A stretch of 64,000 nt of DNA from Ulota crispa (lineage: Eukaryota > Streptophyta > Bryopsida > Orthotrichales > Orthotrichaceae). Positions 63,901 to 64,000 of this stretch are shown one piece after another (position 1 is the first letter of the stretch; every line of letters starts with the position of its first letter). The notes below the pieces were generated by a model, which saw nothing but the letters and a program-made list of their open reading frames with translations, was not told the origin of the DNA and made no database searches. A program made the translations under genes and the position numbers. Location: contig OY987249.1 of NCBI GenBank assembly GCA_963920765.1, positions 19,874,483 through 19,938,482 of the forward strand, written 5' to 3'.

Positions 63901-64000
63901 AATGCTGCCAACCGCTTCACTCCAGTCCTATGAATTAGGTCATCCAATGCATATGGCTTGTTTGCTGGTGAGGAGTGCAACCAATTGCTCCTCTTTAGGG
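60935..64000 (-). pseudogene. Decayed TNP2-type CACTA transposase, 5' end outside the window
   Basis: Read right to left. 63879-64000 encodes the end of the transposase_21 domain (RLAAFYHLPYWE, then a GT donor). 62814-63332 continues with IRHVLDPMQCKKNLCENI and then the DUF4218 signature LKSHDYHVLLQQILPL. After a frame change at about 62820 the frame resumes with MERVFPPSMFDVIIHLPVHL and HMRWMYPKEKYLKSLKGYVK. An in-frame TAA at 62662-62664 interrupts the GYV(K/R)N block, and the conserved sequence carries on as LEGFMAQGYTTKEALGFCTEY. A DUF4216 region follows (61438-61680, then 60935-61459 in another frame with YGFTMARFERL and HQVFFVDNVGNPGWKVVL). The frameshifts and stop make an active product unlikely. 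Confidence 0.82.

Larger units (their letters stand above)
58973..64000 (-). mobile_element. CACTA (En/Spm-type) DNA transposon, right part; continues beyond the window
   Basis: The terminal inverted repeat begins CACTACAAGAAAAAGGGCAT at 58973, the standard CACTA end. The first 300 bp inside carry many TAGTCA/TGACTA motifs (such as GTAGTCAAC, CTAGTCATAA, GATGACTACGTGACTGACAC), the usual subterminal protein-binding array. A TNP2-type transposase lies on the minus strand. The other end and the 3-bp target duplication (candidate AAC here) are outside the window. Similar GTAGTCA motifs also occur at 63570-63740. Confidence 0.88.

Noticed and set aside
1..64000. CRISPR arrays, operons, bacterial promoters and rRNA genes
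   Set aside because: None seen; the window is eukaryotic nuclear DNA and the tandem repeats have no spacer structure of that kind.

Overview
This is nuclear DNA from a green plant of the streptophyte line, a land plant or a close algal relative. The evidence is a chloroplast TIC100 gene, a plant-type vacuolar ATPase subunit E, a plant CMP-sialate/UDP-galactose-like transporter exon, GT-AG introns of roughly 70-1,000 bp, and Helitron, CACTA and MITE-like elements. The species cannot be fixed from the sequence. Genes form GC-richer islands in long AT-rich tracts made largely of decayed transposons, so the genome is probably large and repeat-rich.

Layout. 1-2450: first exon and leader of a nucleotide-sugar transporter (minus), continuing off the left edge. 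2450-20300: AT-rich repeat land with several MITE-like foldbacks, a solo Helitron-like element, a 727-bp palindrome, a 26-bp tandem array and a field of TGTGACT motifs. 20331-26504: TIC100 (minus, 13 exons). 27000-32040: repeats, ending with a repeat copy just upstream of the next gene. 32159-35478: organelle-type TruB tRNA pseudouridine synthase (plus, 9 exons). 36642-39346: V-ATPase subunit E (plus, 6 exons) with an unusual C-terminal tail. 40384-42538: head-to-tail array of Helitron-like elements carrying a G-rich 16-bp minisatellite. 42688-44971: further foldback elements, one nested in the centre of another. 46991-48029: small SAM-dependent methyltransferase (minus, 2 exons) between two copies of a 0.7-kb direct repeat. 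49235-55230: beta-adaptin of AP-1/AP-2 (minus, 16 exons, 902 aa). 58973-64000: 3' half of a CACTA DNA transposon with a decayed TNP2-type transposase, continuing off the right edge.

The host genes are single housekeeping genes with unrelated jobs: plastid protein import, tRNA modification, vacuolar acidification, vesicle coat, nucleotide-sugar transport and protein methylation. They do not form a pathway or cluster. Exon models were built by hand from splice sites, reading phase and remembered family sequences. For the five complete models the exon lengths sum to an intact reading frame. The most unusual part of the window is the Helitron-like tandem array with its potential G-quadruplex minisatellite. 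Several distinct foldback families share a TTAACCC-type end.
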